NCBI GenBank assembly: GCA_026419785.1
Contig: JAODTK010005809.1
Coordinates: 186,001-250,000, forward strand
Direction: 5' to 3'
Source: Sclerodactyla briareus
Taxonomy: Eukaryota; Echinodermata; Holothuroidea; Dendrochirotida; Sclerodactylidae
DNA: 64,000 nt
Part shown: positions 24,700 to 37,484 of the stretch, piece by piece
Layout of the letters: every line of letters begins with the position of its first letter
Position numbering within the stretch: the first letter of the stretch is position 1
The notes under the pieces: model-generated
Seen by the model: the letters and a program-made list of their open reading frames with translations, nothing else
Told to the model about the DNA's origin: nothing
The model's database searches: none
Position numbers and translations under genes: made by a program

Positions 24700-27600
24700 T
24701 CCGGAAATCCGGCGATAAGGATAAGAAAGAGAGGACTAAATTAAATCCGCTACCACTAGGGAGTATCAACCCATGTTTGAAACTTGGAAATTGCATATTA
24801 GCCCTACATGATAGCGACCATAGAGAGTCGTCATTCTAACATTAGGTCATCAAAAACTTGAAAAGCGACATACAAAGCGCGGTGCAAAAAAACATGTAAG
24901 GGGATACCCGGGGGGGACGACTACTTCCCTTAAACTTTTAGAATTATGCCTGGATTTATGCCGTCTGGTCGCGTGTTATTTACGTCAATGTGCTCCGTCA
25001 AAACTGTTGAGTTGCGTCAGTTCTTCAGGAAAATCAGTATTACATACAGGATCCTAGCAACAAGATTCCAGCAGAGATTCACCCAACGGCGCCCGTGTTT
25101 TCACACATTCAATACGCCGCTGATGGCGTGACTGTGAAAAATCGTCAGCATCAGCCGACGAGATATTTAGCATAAGTTGTTGAATCAAATAGAAGGTTCT
25201 ATCGCAATGTTTCATTTGGAGTGTTTAGAGTAAATCTCATCATAACCGTATTCAATGGCGTCACCGTGGGGGGAAGGGGATCCAGCCAATGACTCGAGTG
25301 AGAGATGGAATGACCAACAATATGTTTGAACCCTTGACAATTCAATGTGCAGCGAACATTTTCCTGCTGTCTTTGCTTTTTCTTCAAGTTAGTGGATTTG
25401 ACCTCTCCCGGGCTTCTCATCTCTTAGGACACTACCCCATAAACAAAATACTCGAAATGAGTTTCTCGCACTATGTGATGACCGGTGGTTGTTTAGCAAG
25501 CTGAAAAAACGGTCAGGGATCTTGGTCTTTTTTAATTTAACGGAATTCTTATTAATTTTTATGTTTTTTAGAGCTATGCATAGAATACGGGAACGGTGAC
25601 CCGGCTTTCTAATGGCATGGGTGGTATGTAGGTGAGAAGTTAAAGTAAGACACCATTGTTGAATAAGTAAAATAAATTTTGGGAAAGGTAATGTGGGAAC
25701 GCACCAAATGCGGGTGATGTTGTGGTAAGTAGGGGTGGGACGATAGGGCGCGAACTTGTGTACCTTGTGCTAGCTTCTTATACGGTTTATACGTTAATAC
25801 AATGGGTTGGAGCGTATAGTGTTTTCCTATGCTGGAGGACAAGAGCCAATCATATAGGCTGATATTGTACTACTCCAGGTGGGTGATGTGATTTTTTTTG
25901 TTTTTTGATAAATCAACCTCCTTTCCCATCATTAGATTGGTTGCTCCTGAACCCTACGAGGACAGCTCGTTTCATTACATATTGGGGAATTCCGTCTGTG
26001 TGAACACAATAGCCTGAACAGAGGACTTAATACGGATATCGCTCTTGGGAGTTCCTCCATTTAATACTTTGATAGGACAAATTCATTCTAGCAGAAAACT
26101 CCCTGAATGAAATTTATTAGCCATGCCTTAGTCGCCGAAGCACTAATAACTTTTTTTCCGGTAGATTCTTGTTTAGTTCAGAAGGAAATACCCTAACCTG
26201 GCGGACGAACCATGACATATTGTGAACATTCAAATGGCAGATTGCTTAATCGAGGGTGAGAATAAAATTGAGCGAATCGATCCCACCCGTACGTTTTTTA
26301 TTCCCACATCGATACGGCCATATTAAAAATGTCTCATTTTTCAGTCGATAGGATTCCGAAATTAGTAGGTTTTGTCCATGCATCGTCATTTATCCTGTGT
26401 CAGAATGAGTGAAATAACATTTTGTGTTTTCCAGCAATAGGTGTGTTCAATCTACAGACTTTTGGGATTGCCGATTGGGGTGAATGGCCCATATCGAGGT
26501 GTGGAAAAAATGGGAGCGGTCTGTTCATGGTGGTTACCTCCCTCCCTATTTTCGCCATCATTTTGTAAACTCATCGGCCCCCGATGACTGGATGAGATAT
26601 CCACTTTGTATCCACTTTGCCGTTTCAACCCATTCACTGTTGCTTGTTTGTCATAGCAACCAGTTTTATAGTACAATTGTGGTGTATTAAGAAACCTATC
26701 CCCTTGAGGTACCCTATGTGGGTGTTCATGGGTGCCGGGTGGGTCAGCAGTGAGGTACACTAGCAAAGTGTCCGTTGGTTTTTTTGTGCGTGTGTGTGTG
26801 GTATTACAATGGTTCATTTTCGCATGAGTCCAAATATTTACAGAACATACGTTTTTCTCTTGAAATGGCACCCGAACCTTCGCCATTTTGGGAGTTTTTT
26901 TTTCTTTCTCTGGGCGATTTTTTCCACTATTACTGAAGATATAATTACGAAACATACTGGATTAACATTTTCAAATTTTCCTAACAATAAAATGTTCTGG
27001 CAAGTAAACAAATGCAGGTTGGCAATCAGGCACAAAATGTCAAGGGCGGAAAACCCACTTTGGGCCAAAATTTTGGTTTTAATTAAAATGTGCAAGACAG
27101 GTCTCAGAATTAATTCGAATTCTAGTTACGAAGTAAGTTTTTATAATTATAATACTGATTTGAGAGAAAAAAACCATAACTAACTCCCTTCATTTCCCCA
27201 CTGCACTGACCGGGACATGAGTGGGAGGGGCAAGAATCTTCAAGTGATATCTGATTGATTATTACCACAGAATAAAATAAAGAAGTTCCCGGAATGTGAA
27301 CATCACCGTGTTACGACCACCCGATTCTAGTTCATCCTATCTTAGGCACAACGTTAAACTCTGACAGTGTTCTAACAACAACACACTAAGTTCCAGACCC
27401 ATCTATTTTTTCTAAAAATGGAAGTGAAATCGAGAATTTCTTTTCAACTAGCAGGAAGCCTGAATAGATGACGAATTTTACCTAACTGTCAACTGAATCG
27501 AAGCAATTGAACCACAGTGAAGCATGAAATATGCCATTTTAGGAATAAAATCTGCTTCCGAATATTCATTTTGAGCGGGAGGTTTAACCAAACAGTGAAA

Positions 27601-27850
27601 CTCAATCGAGATCAGCCCATAATTACAATATAGGCCGTATTTTTGTGGAAGAGAGAGTTGAGAGAGATTGAGAGTTTAGAGTGGCCGGTTGGTCGTCCCC
27701 AGCTCACAACGGACCATACATCCACGATAGGAGTGCCGAATCTAAGTGACACTCAGTGTCGCAGGAACGTCAGTCTGAGCGGGGGGGACTGAAGTCTGAG
27801 ACCGATCTGGGGGACGGGTCTAACAAGGGGAGGGGGTGTCCTTCCCGCCT
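24700..27850. other. No recognised feature
   Basis: Both strands were read without finding a domain, LINE motif or repeat boundary. The 167-codon minus frame at 26452-26955 and the overlapping plus frame at 26794-27183 have no recognisable similarity. Confidence 0.4.
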
Positions 27851-28400
27851 CCCCTTTGTAAAAGTTTGGCATTTTTTCCGGGGCCTTGTATTTAGTGCAT
27901 TTTCCACTCCATCAATTTAGCTTCACGTCATCATTCCAGAAATAATTTCGCCTTTCCAACAATTCCTAGTTGTGGCACTCGCGGTATTTGGGAATTGAGG
28001 GTATTGTTCCGTTGTTCGTCCCCGAACTCAACTACTGACACATAGCAGTTGCAAAATTTTGCATTTTCCGGGGCCTTAGATCAATTTTGGTGCAATGGTG
28101 GCATCCAAAACACTCCTTCACTTCAGTCCCAGAAATATTTCACGCCATTTTCACATGTCCCTAGATGCGATTTTCTGCTCTGAATCTTTGTGCTTTTTTC
28201 CTCTGCCAAATCGCATCCGAGGGCAGCAAGAAGCTAATAAGGGTTAAATCTCACTTTTCAGAGGAACCCCCTCCTCCCACTCTAGAATTTTTTTGCATTT
28301 CAGGTGGCCACAGATGCAATCTGATGCATTAGCACTCTAAACATTCATTTCGTTCCAGAAATAATTTTGCATTTTCCCATCCTTAGGTGCAACTACTTGC
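27850..28400 (+). repeat. Diverged ~200-bp tandem repeat, about three units
   Basis: TTTGCATTTTCCGGGGCCTT (or its variant) near 27866, 28058 and 28290 is followed each time by a CATTCCAGAAATAATTT(C/T)GC-like phrase and a CCTAG/CTTAGGTGCAA phrase. Units are roughly 190-230 bp. Confidence 0.5.
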
Positions 28401-29219
28401 TACTCAGATTTGTGTTTTTTGTCCGAGCTTCCATCTGTCCATGGACCGTATTAGGCTCTTTTTTTGGAGTGGTGAAATTCTATTAACACAGCGCCCGCCC
28501 AACATAGGCATACGGACATTCCAATTTTGGGGCCGACAAATTTTGCTCGAAATTTTTTTTGAGTGTGGTCACCGACGTATGGTACGCGCGCGCAAAAATT
28601 TCGTTCGCATGTTTTTCTGGCATTCTACAAATTTGGGCCGTTAAGCAGAAGTTGGCCGAAGGTTACGTAGGCCAATTTTTTTCACTTTTGCCTTCTCGCT
28701 GCCCAACTTTTAACGAATTGTCTGTCACTTTTCCTCCTCGCATTTCGCATCTTCAGAATAAAATGGATCGGCAGTACGCCTATGACGCCTATAGTTCCAA
28801 ATTTTGATCAATTTCCTGCCTGATATTATCTATCAAGCTTTTCTTATAAAATCATTTCGGCTGTCTCCCAGTTGACATGGTAACCTTCTCTTGTCCGAAT
28901 TGGAGGGCTAAGAAGGGGACGGTGCTTCCTCTCATTGTCCCACGCCTTCAGCTGCTATCCAGGACGCCATTTGTATATTTTAATCTCATGCAGAATTCAA
29001 AATTGCAACTAGCCTGAGGTAAAACCGGAAAGCCAAAGGCTTAGTGGATTTCCTTGCTCTTTCTTTTCTGAAACTATAGCAGCTAGCACACAAGGACAGA
29101 TGGAGATTGCACCACTCATTATGGGCAAACATAACCGTCTGACAAATTTTCCCATTTATCCAACAACCGATAGTGTTCACGATACTCCTTGATAAAGAAA
29201 GCTCCTTACACACTGAATT

Positions 29220-30140
29220 TCCAAGATTTTAGAACGTTTGACCTATGTTGACCCTCAGATACAATTTTCCTGACCCCACACAATAGGGTTTCAGGTACCT
29301 CCATTGTTGGGAACATACATACCAAGTATGGGCCTCAATCCATCCAGGTTGAAGTTGGTTATCATGTTTACAAGCCAAAATTGGGCAGAAATATTTACTA
29401 TTCCCAACTTTTCAATTTTGACCTAACTGTCGCCCCGCCCTAAACCAAAACAATATGTGGTCCTGGTACTCCTCCATAAGATAGCTATACACCACATTTC
29501 TACCTGATCATACCGGAACCAACATTCGGTACTCATCATGTTTACAAGGTGTTCACACTTTTACCCTCTGTTACCACAGACTACCTCTGACCTGAGACCG
29601 AAACGATAGGATCCCTATACCTCGGGATGGAACATCGACATACCAAGTATGACCTTGACCTCCAAGTTGGGGTCATTATGTGTTAACAGTCTAAATTTGA
29701 TTAACAATTTTTTCCAACGAATTTCTCATCTCATCCCCTCGAATTTTAACCCCCCGATTCACACCAAACACACAAAAGTTTCCTGACTCCTCATAAGAAG
29801 GCATACCGCTTTTTTCAACCTGATCGGACCAGTATTCTGGACTCATCGGTTTAAAAAATTTCTGACTTTTGACCGTTCTAGACTCAATGACCTTTGACCT
29901 ACCCCAAAACATAGGATCTTACTCATTACGGGAACCCCTATACAAGTATGAAACTCGATCCTCCAGTGTTGCGAGCTCTCGTGTTACGAGCTAAAATCGA
30001 CCAAATTGCAATTTTTCACAATTTTCCCAAGTTTTCTTGCCGAGTCTGACCCCCGAATTACAACCAAAACGATAGGGTTCCTGTACTCCTCATAAGAACG
30101 CGGCATACGGATTTCCACCTGAGGGTTCATTCGCAGATTT
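29220..30140 (+). repeat. Tandem repeat, ~300-320-bp units, three copies
   Basis: Landmarks recur at constant spacing. AATAGGGTTTC/GATAGGATCCC/CATAGGATCTT are near 29283, 29605 and 29909. CCAAAACAATATG/CCAAACACACAAAAG/CCAAAACGATAGG are near 29443, 29764 and 30062, each followed by a CCTGGTACTCCT/CTGACTCCTCATAAG phrase. The array ends about 150 bp before the 3' end of the Helitron at 30285. Confidence 0.65.
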
Positions 30141-30284
30141 TTACAAGCTAGGCCCATTTCTGTAGCGGTGTACGCGAATATATCCCTACCCAATATCTAA
30201 CATGACAATCTACACAATTGAATGCTATGACCGACAGCCAATCACGTCGGTCGTTTGTAAATATCGTGTTAATGGAAAGAAGAA

Positions 30285-32916
30285 CTAGAACATGGCGGGC
30301 GGGTAAGCCGCCATACGTATATATCTCCCCGCATCTCTTCTTCCAGAAATTTGGGTGAACATGAACACGTACACTTTCGTGGAAAGAAGACATTTATAGA
30401 CTTGTGAAGCGACACGTGTACTGGTACATGGTCAGTCCATAATGCACTTGTTAATTGTATGGGCACCCCTACAGCCGCCCCGGACCAAGGTGCGTCCCTA
30501 AATAATCCATTTATTCAAGATTCGACCTTAACCCACCTGCCACCCGACAGAGGTCAAATTCATCTCAGAGGTCACACACATGCAGGTCAACATTCTATCA
30601 CAATGGTGAAACCTCCATCCTTCGCAGATCTTCATTCTCCGTTTAGCCAGAAAACAGTTTTTTGACCCCTAGTGACCTCGAATGACCTTAATGATATGGC
30701 ATTTTTTATGAAAATTGTTACTCTCCATGTTATTACATCCCTCCTCGTCAGCATTTTTGATTCTGATTGAACACACCCAAGGGCTATTGCCGACAAAGTA
30801 CTAAAATCAGTTTTTTTACCCTAGTGACCTTTAATGACCTCCACTGACATGGCGGTTTTTATGAAAATTGTTACCTCCATGTGATGCACCACTCCTATAG
30901 ATATTGCATTCCAATGAACATGTCACATGTTATTGCGAAAAAGGCAAAAAATTGACTTTGACCCCTTGTAACTACCCAATAGTGTCCATCGAAGCGTAGT
31001 TGTTTTCCCACCATAAAGAACACAAAGCGCAATCACATATCCAAAATAACCATTTTCTATTTTTTTTGCCGTACTTCCTTAATAAGCACATTTATTCCAG
31101 ATTCGACCTTCACCCACATGACCACCCGACAGAGGTCAAATTCAGGTCAGAGGTCACACACATTGCAGGTCAACAATTATATCACAATGGTGAACCATCC
31201 GCCTTCGAATATCAATGCTCGCGATTAATCCACAAAACGTTTTTGACCCTAAGTGACCCCAAATGACCTTTCATTGATATGACATTTTTTAGAGATGTTA
31301 CTACTCCTCCATGTGATACATCCACTCCTAGCCTAGGAGCATTTTGCATTCTGATGAAACACCCGGCGCTATTGCGAAAATGTACTATAATCAGTTTTTT
31401 GACCCCTAAGTGACCTCACATGACCTTCAAGACATGGCGGTTTTTATCGAAAATTGTACACTCCAATGTGATGCATCCACTCCTAGTCGCATATTGCATT
31501 CCAATGAACATGTCCCAGTTATTGCGACAAAGGTTAAAAGTGAACTTTGACCCCTGGAACTAACAAGTACGTTCCGATCGAGCGGGAGTTGTTTCCCTCC
31601 ATAAAGCACACAAAGCTCTACGCCATACCAAAAATACCATTTTCTATTTTTTCTGCCCGTTAACTCCTAAATAAGCACATTTATTCAAGAGTCGACCGAC
31701 CTTTCACCCATGACCACCCGCATAGGTCAATTCAGGTCTAGGTCACACCCTGAAGGTCAACAATTTATCACAATGGGACCAATCAGCCTTCGCAGATATT
31801 CAATTCTCCGCTTTATAGTCCAAAAAACAGTTTTTGGACCCTTAGTGACCCCCGGAAGACCTTTAATGATATACAGTTTTATGAAGAAATTGTTTACCTC
31901 CTGTGCTACATTCCCTCCTAGGATCATTTTGCATTCTGATGAACACACCCAGTGCTATTGCCGACAAGGACAAAATCATTTTTGACCCCCTAATTGACTT
32001 TAATGACCTTCAATGACATGGCGGCTCTTATGAAAGTGTTACACACTCATGTGATGCATCCACTCCGAGAAGCATATGGCATTCCAACGAACATGCCCAA
32101 TGTTATTGCGTAAAAAGTATTAAACTTATCTTTTGACTGATCTGACAACTAATATGCAATTAGTCCCCAATTTACCTCAGTGATCTTGATGCCATTGAAT
32201 AACTTTATCAGGACTGGAAGTAGTTCCTATTCACAAAGTTTCGCTCAAATCCTAAAAGTTTTGATAAAATATGCATTAATTATCTAATTATGCTAACGAA
32301 TATGTAAATTAACACACATATGATCTTCAGTGATTTCAATCATTCATAAAATTATCGGGACTGGGGGGGGGTTATAAGGTCCTACTCACCAAGTTTCTGA
32401 GAATCCAACGAAGTTTCTAAATTTGCCTAATTTTCTAATTGGGCAACTATAGCAAATAAGTCCTGCAAGATGACCTCGGGTGACCTCGGCACATTAGGAA
32501 AATTCAATCGGCACTGATAGTTGCCCTAGTCACCAAGTTTCCTTACAATCCAATGAAGTTTGAATATCACAACATTCTGGCTATCAATTAGGCTAATGCC
32601 AAAAAAAAATGCAAACTTGACCTCGTATCCCTGAAATTTCACCAGTTTTTTCGCTCCAACAACTACCCACAACCACAACGTTTCGGTGAAATCGCACGGA
32701 ACTTGAAACCTGCACAATAAGGCACACATATATGTATAGCCCATTTCGAACTTATTTCCGATATTTTACGCATACGACATTGTACCAAGTTTTGGGTCAA
32801 TCGGATAAAGTGTAAAGAATGAGAGCGCTAACGCCTAAGTTTTCCGGGGCGGCGGAGACGGCGGGCAACACGTCCCAAAACCATAATATCCCGAACACTG
32901 TACCGTGTTGCGGGGA
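30285..32916 (-). mobile_element. Non-autonomous Helitron, copy 1
   Basis: Read on the minus strand it starts A|TCCCCG at 32916 with an imperfect palindrome (TCCCCGCAACAC...GTGTTCGGGA), followed by a CCG-rich block and TTAGGCGTTAGCGCT. It ends with a hairpin (GGCGG...CCGCC) 8-9 nt before CTAG at 30288-30285, followed by T. A|T flanks, 5' TC and a 3' hairpin plus CTRR are the accepted Helitron hallmarks. The body holds CTAATTTGC-type repeats and three ~585-bp tandem units. No Rep/helicase frame is present, so it would depend on an autonomous relative. It matches the copy at 45412-48955 over most of its length. Confidence 0.78.
30500..32120 (-). repeat. ~585-bp tandem units inside Helitron copy 1 (about 2.8 units)
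   Basis: On the plus strand the anchor A(A)TAA(G/T)C(A/C)CATTTATTC occurs near 30502, 31082 and 31671, giving periods of about 580 and 589 bp. Each unit carries GACAGAGGTCAAATTCA(G/T), GGTCACACAC, the CTCCTAGGAGC-like palindrome region and TGACATGGCGGTTTTTATGA. Confidence 0.8.
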
Positions 32917-33065
32917 TAATTACTGTTGTTGCGCGCGAAGCGCTCGAATTTTTGCACATTATCCGATATTGATAAGAAAAAAAGTATATTCACAATTCTT
33001 TGTTGTTTTGTATTTCACCGTTTTTCACATTAAAAAAAATATTCCTTTTGGCTGAATTGAAATTT

Positions 33066-33107
33066 ACCGCCCACCCCCCCCCCCCCACCCCCACCCCCTC
33101 CCCCCGC
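33066..33107 (+). repeat. C-rich low-complexity tract
   Basis: Poly-C broken by A and T (CCACCCCCACCCCCTCCCC). The complement has several runs of three or more G, which could fold as a quadruplex. Confidence 0.7.
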
Positions 33108-33350
33108 TTCGCAACGTCCTGCCTACAGCCCTACATTGATATTGCCTCATTGCCTTACACACTACACATTAACACTGCGCCGTAGCCCAAGCAAATTTTC
33201 AACAGGTATACACAACTCACTCGTTTTGGAGCCAACAAACAAACCCATCATGGCATCTCCAATCCATAATCTGACCTGTGATGTTTCGAGCTGACAACGG
33301 CGTGAAGTTAGTAAGATGTACACAAGTTACACAGTCGAATGCGTACTTAC

Positions 33351-33393
33351 AGATTAGGGCGGAAACGATCCAGCGAAGGAGGCTAAACCCCAT
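33351..33393 (-). CDS. Possible first exon with start of a signal peptide
   Basis: On the minus strand ATG at 33393 opens MGFSLLRWIVSALI, a basic residue followed by a hydrophobic stretch as in a signal peptide. At 33350 it meets a consensus donor, GTAAGTA. Many secreted proteins have a short first exon broken inside the signal peptide. No promoter or downstream exon was identified, so this rests on one start, one hydrophobic run and one donor only. Confidence 0.15.
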
Positions 33394-34184
33394 AATCAAT
33401 TCATAAAGGAAAAACAAGGGTCTATTTCCTAGGGGGACATACATGGCAGCATGTTGGAGGTACAACATGTGTGAAGAGGTGGTGTGCAACTGTATCGAGT
33501 GTTATTTCCGGAGATCACCTAAACCGCGTGGTACTCCATAGGCTCCAAAGTCTTATAATGTGATTATGTTATAGCCATCAGTTCTCTGCGGGGACAGGGT
33601 CGGCAATGCAAGGAACTTATTCCGGATCCATCAATCAGTCAATTAGACATACGTATTCCTCGGTATGCTCTCATGACATACCAGTTTACTTCACGAGCCA
33701 TTGACGTACAAACGAAATGTCCTTGTACGTAGCAAGATTAACCTCAAGCAATGATGTGCTGAGAAAGGAGCATGGGCCTGAAACTGGGATCTTGTCCCGA
33801 GAAAGCAGGTGAATGGTCGGACGTAGAGGAGGGGAGTGAGGTGATACGATAACGACTCGAAGTCCGATTGATTGCGACCACTTGATGATGCTATGTTGTG
33901 CCTGATATGATGTCAGAGTTTGTGGTCCATAATCCATATTTTTCTATGGAATTTTATCTCGGGAAATGATCATTCTTTTTGGTGAGGGGGGGGGGGAATG
34001 GGTTAACCCTCCCCTACGACACCGCTGTGAATACTTTTATACCAGTCTCCGTGACAGTTTTCGAAGTTCATACCTGATTTCTTGAGGCGATGTCATTTGT
34101 AGAACTCGGGATTGCAACGTTAACATGACTTCACGATACAATAGGGGTAATTTCAACTATGATGAACATTCAAAGAGAGAGAAG

Positions 34185-34735
34185 GAAATTTCTGATCCTG
34201 TCCAAGCTTCAGTCAGAACGCACCTGGATTGTGCTAATGCAATTTGGAACTCATACAAAGTTGAGAATATCACATTACTAGCAAACGTTCAGAGGAGAGC
34301 AGCAAAGATGTTACCTGGTTTACAAGACATTAGCCACGTAGACCGTCTGCGAAAAACAGAAGCTGCCAACATTGGCATATAGACGCCTAAGAGGGGGCAT
34401 GATTGAAGTATTCAAACTGACATCAGGAGTTTATGACTCAACACTACCACCATTGCTTCAAACACGTAGTCATAGGCCACAGCAAAAGCAAAAAACAACA
34501 ACAAAGAGTACTGTAACAGGGCAAACAAAAATTTATGGCAACTGAAACAGCTCGCCCGAGGAAGTTGTTAATTCTGCAAATGTGAATATTTTTGAACGAA
34601 GGCTGGACAGACATTGGAGAGATCAAAATATCGTTCGCAACTTTCAATTTCTGGCAGCAGCACAGACCCAATGAGGATCAGAGTATAGTGACAGACAGCC
34701 CGCGCTCAGAAGGCGACCTGTATGTACTTGTAAGT
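34185..34735 (+). pseudogene. LINE 3' fragment, Jockey/CR1-like, frameshifted
   Basis: The first frame reads RTHLDCANAIWNSYKV, then ENITLLANVQRRAAKMLPGL and ISHVDRLRK. It then shifts to give RRLRGGMIEVFKLTSGVYD, and shifts again to EEVVNSANVNIFERRLDRHWRDQ near 34560-34630. This is the order found after the reverse-transcriptase core in Jockey/CR1-like elements (L(D/E)YAN..W.P, VQRRATK, RR.RGDMIE, FE.RLD.HW). The core is absent, so it is a 5'-truncated copy. It differs from the L2-type ends at 11.8 and 50.3 kb. Confidence 0.82.
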
Positions 34736-34820
34736 ATGATATACAGTAATAATTTGACGTCATACAAATTCAATTTTTGCTGACTCGTTAATACGTCTTT
34801 CGAAACGCAAAGTTTGACAT

Positions 34821-34852
34821 CCCCCCCCCCCCCCCAAAAAAAAAAAAAAAAA
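34821..34852 (+). repeat. C15A17 homopolymer junction
   Basis: Fifteen C followed directly by seventeen A. The exact length is unreliable in long-read data. Confidence 0.8.
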
Positions 34853-34859
34853 CCAAAAA

Positions 34860-37480
34860 CCAATTGATTATCAGTGAAAACGCCCAATTTGTCTTCCACT
34901 CCCCTCAGTTTATTGTTTAGAGATGAAAATCGACATGAGCTGACATAACGTATGCGACTTGCGTCTGATCGGACAATACTATAAACAACTTCAATTGTAA
35001 CATGCAAACATTCAGGCAAGAGGAAGTCGTTTATAACGACGAACATCTTCAAACCCAAAATGACGTACATACACTGCTTCGTTCGACTAGAAACAATTAT
35101 GGCTGCTGAGATTACCGGTATACAACAACATCGCAAAGAGATTTTTTTTTCATTCATTTTAGCCTACCCGACATAGCCTAGAAGATAAGAACGTTCCACG
35201 TGAGCTGTGCATTGATTGTGAATTCCATAGAACTGATGGGAATACCAGGGAGGATCTGTTATCAGAGTGCATCACTTTTTCTTCTCCACATTGCAGAAAA
35301 GCCCACCTGGAGCACTTCATTCTCGAAGGCTAACCGGCTAGCTCTAGCATGACGGGCGAAGGAAAAAACACAAAAATTTATTTTAAAACAGAAAGAATGA
35401 ACATGGCAATTCGGTGGCTGCATGCTTCAATTTGAAATTAGCGTGACGAACAGGATAAAAACCACTTAATTTTCTGAAGAGTAAGAATCTCTGAAAGCTA
35501 TTTTTTTCAATTGATTTTGGTCCCTTTAAAAACATTGTGCAAAGTACCTATTGGTGTATGAAAAATCATTGAAATAGAAATAACCTGCATAGAGCTTACC
35601 CAACTGCCCAAGGAAAACTGGGCTGGATATCCAAATCGTACAGACGGGACGTGATGGACGCGGCTTTTTGAAATCTTTACATCGTACCTTGATCATAAGT
35701 TCATACTGTCAACATAACGCGAACGTTTGTTATATGCATTTCACCCCACAAGATATAGCGAACCAATAGCCCACCACTAAATAAGAAAAAAAACTTGTCT
35801 AACCAGGACAAATCGGAAGATTATTAGAAAATATGACGGACGGGACCGGACGGACGGACATTTTAGTTCAATTTTTCTCAGTCTGTTGGCCTGGTGTACT
35901 TTTAAATAGTGAAAAGTTGCAAGTAAATGTTGCCAACATTGAGGGATATCCGATCGAAGATGTGAACCTGACAGAGAGTCTTTATTCTGTATACAGAGTG
36001 TAATCTCTTACAAGGTCCTCCTGGGCCTCCGTAGGCCTGGAATTTTTGAATGGTGGAGGGGTGTATTCCGGGGAAATTATCCGAGGAGAGAAATGTGAAG
36101 TATTGTGAGGTGGAGTGAGTTGCAGTATATTTAGTTGAATCGCATTAGGGCCCGAGACAATTTGTTAAACGACTTTCCATCCAAGAATCATGCTCCATCC
36201 AATTACCGCCACCCCACATTTTTTTTTTTTGGGGGGGGGGGGGGTGGGGGGGGGTTGATGTATTTGTAGGCATACAAGGTTAGTCAAATCAGTGTCTGTC
36301 AATGAGGAGGGGGAATATTTATATTAGGAGGGCGATTATTAACATATACAAGGCATAACATTTCAATGACTCCAGCATTTAGAACGCAATGTATTTGTTA
36401 CAAAAACAGTCACATGTAAATTGCTAATCAACCAGTGTACCAAAAGCACAGCTATATATTTATAGTATACCAACACCAAGCAATTGTTCACGGAAACCTG
36501 AAATACCCACTTTGCAGAGAATATAATTTGATAATATAGCATCCACAAAATTGTTGTGGAGCGAGCCGAACGTTTTCCTGTGTGAAGTGAAGTCCCACGA
36601 CCCGTTCGGTTCGCGTATTCAACAGTTCAATCCTTCAGCACTCAACCGGGCGCCAATCTCACAAACTTACCTGGATCCTGAGTACTGGGCCGAATCCAGT
36701 TGACAGTTTGGTCATGATAATGGTACTGATTGACTAATCGAATTATAATCATTCGGTAATAATTATTCATTACAGCAGTATATTCATCTGATTAGGTCCA
36801 TTTGATAAAGCAGGTTCAATGCGGATGTTTCTTGTTTTGGGGAAGGAGGGATCGTCTCGCTATTAAGGATGGGATGCACCTTAATGGTGCTGGTGCTTTT
36901 TTCGAGGGGCTGTTGTTAAACTGGATGCGGGGTAAAGGTTTCGAGTGTCACAACTGACAGGGTTCTTAATAGTCGTCTTTCCAGCGGTCGGCCAGATGTC
37001 AGCAATATAAACGATATTTCATACACGCTCAATAAAAGTTGTCTTTTCCCACGTGTTTTCCTTGATTAAGTGTGTAGGTATTGAGAGTGTACATGCATTG
37101 GGAAAAAAGCCGTATAAGAGCAATAAGCCTTGTTTGATGACAGGATCGAATTGTTCATCTGGCAATGAAAAGGAAGCGAAATTTGTGTCGTGTTGATCGG
37201 TCGTCGGGCTCCTTGTCATATCCGGATCAGTTCCAAGCTTAACAAAAGTTAGTCAAGCATTCAGGTTATGGTGTCAAACTCGACTTTTGGAGGAACATCG
37301 CTGCTAGTATTGGATAAGCAGGAAGTCAAATACCACATTGAGCCATTTGTTCGATCCATTGACGAGGGAGGGGGGGGGGGGGGGGGGGGGGGGGTGGGGG
37401 GAGGGTACGAGCAGCCTTGGTGGTCTCCGATAGGATTCGTTCTTGTTTGTACCACCTGTATACGGTTGAGGAGAAACTGA
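34860..37480. other. No recognised gene; G-rich tract inside
   Basis: A T-run then G-runs (with one T) occupy about 36220-36255. The rest is AT-rich with short frames and no recognised similarity. Confidence 0.4.
37370..37405 (+). repeat. Poly-G tract
   Basis: About 25 consecutive G, then T, six G, A and three G. It could form a G-quadruplex and is also a likely place for assembly length errors. It lies about 80 bp before the LINE fragment. Confidence 0.8.
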
Positions 37481-37484
37481 AGAC

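Noticed and set aside
26452-26955. 167-codon minus-strand frame
   Set aside because: No motif, no splice or poly(A) framing, and it crosses a GT-rich stretch; probably chance.
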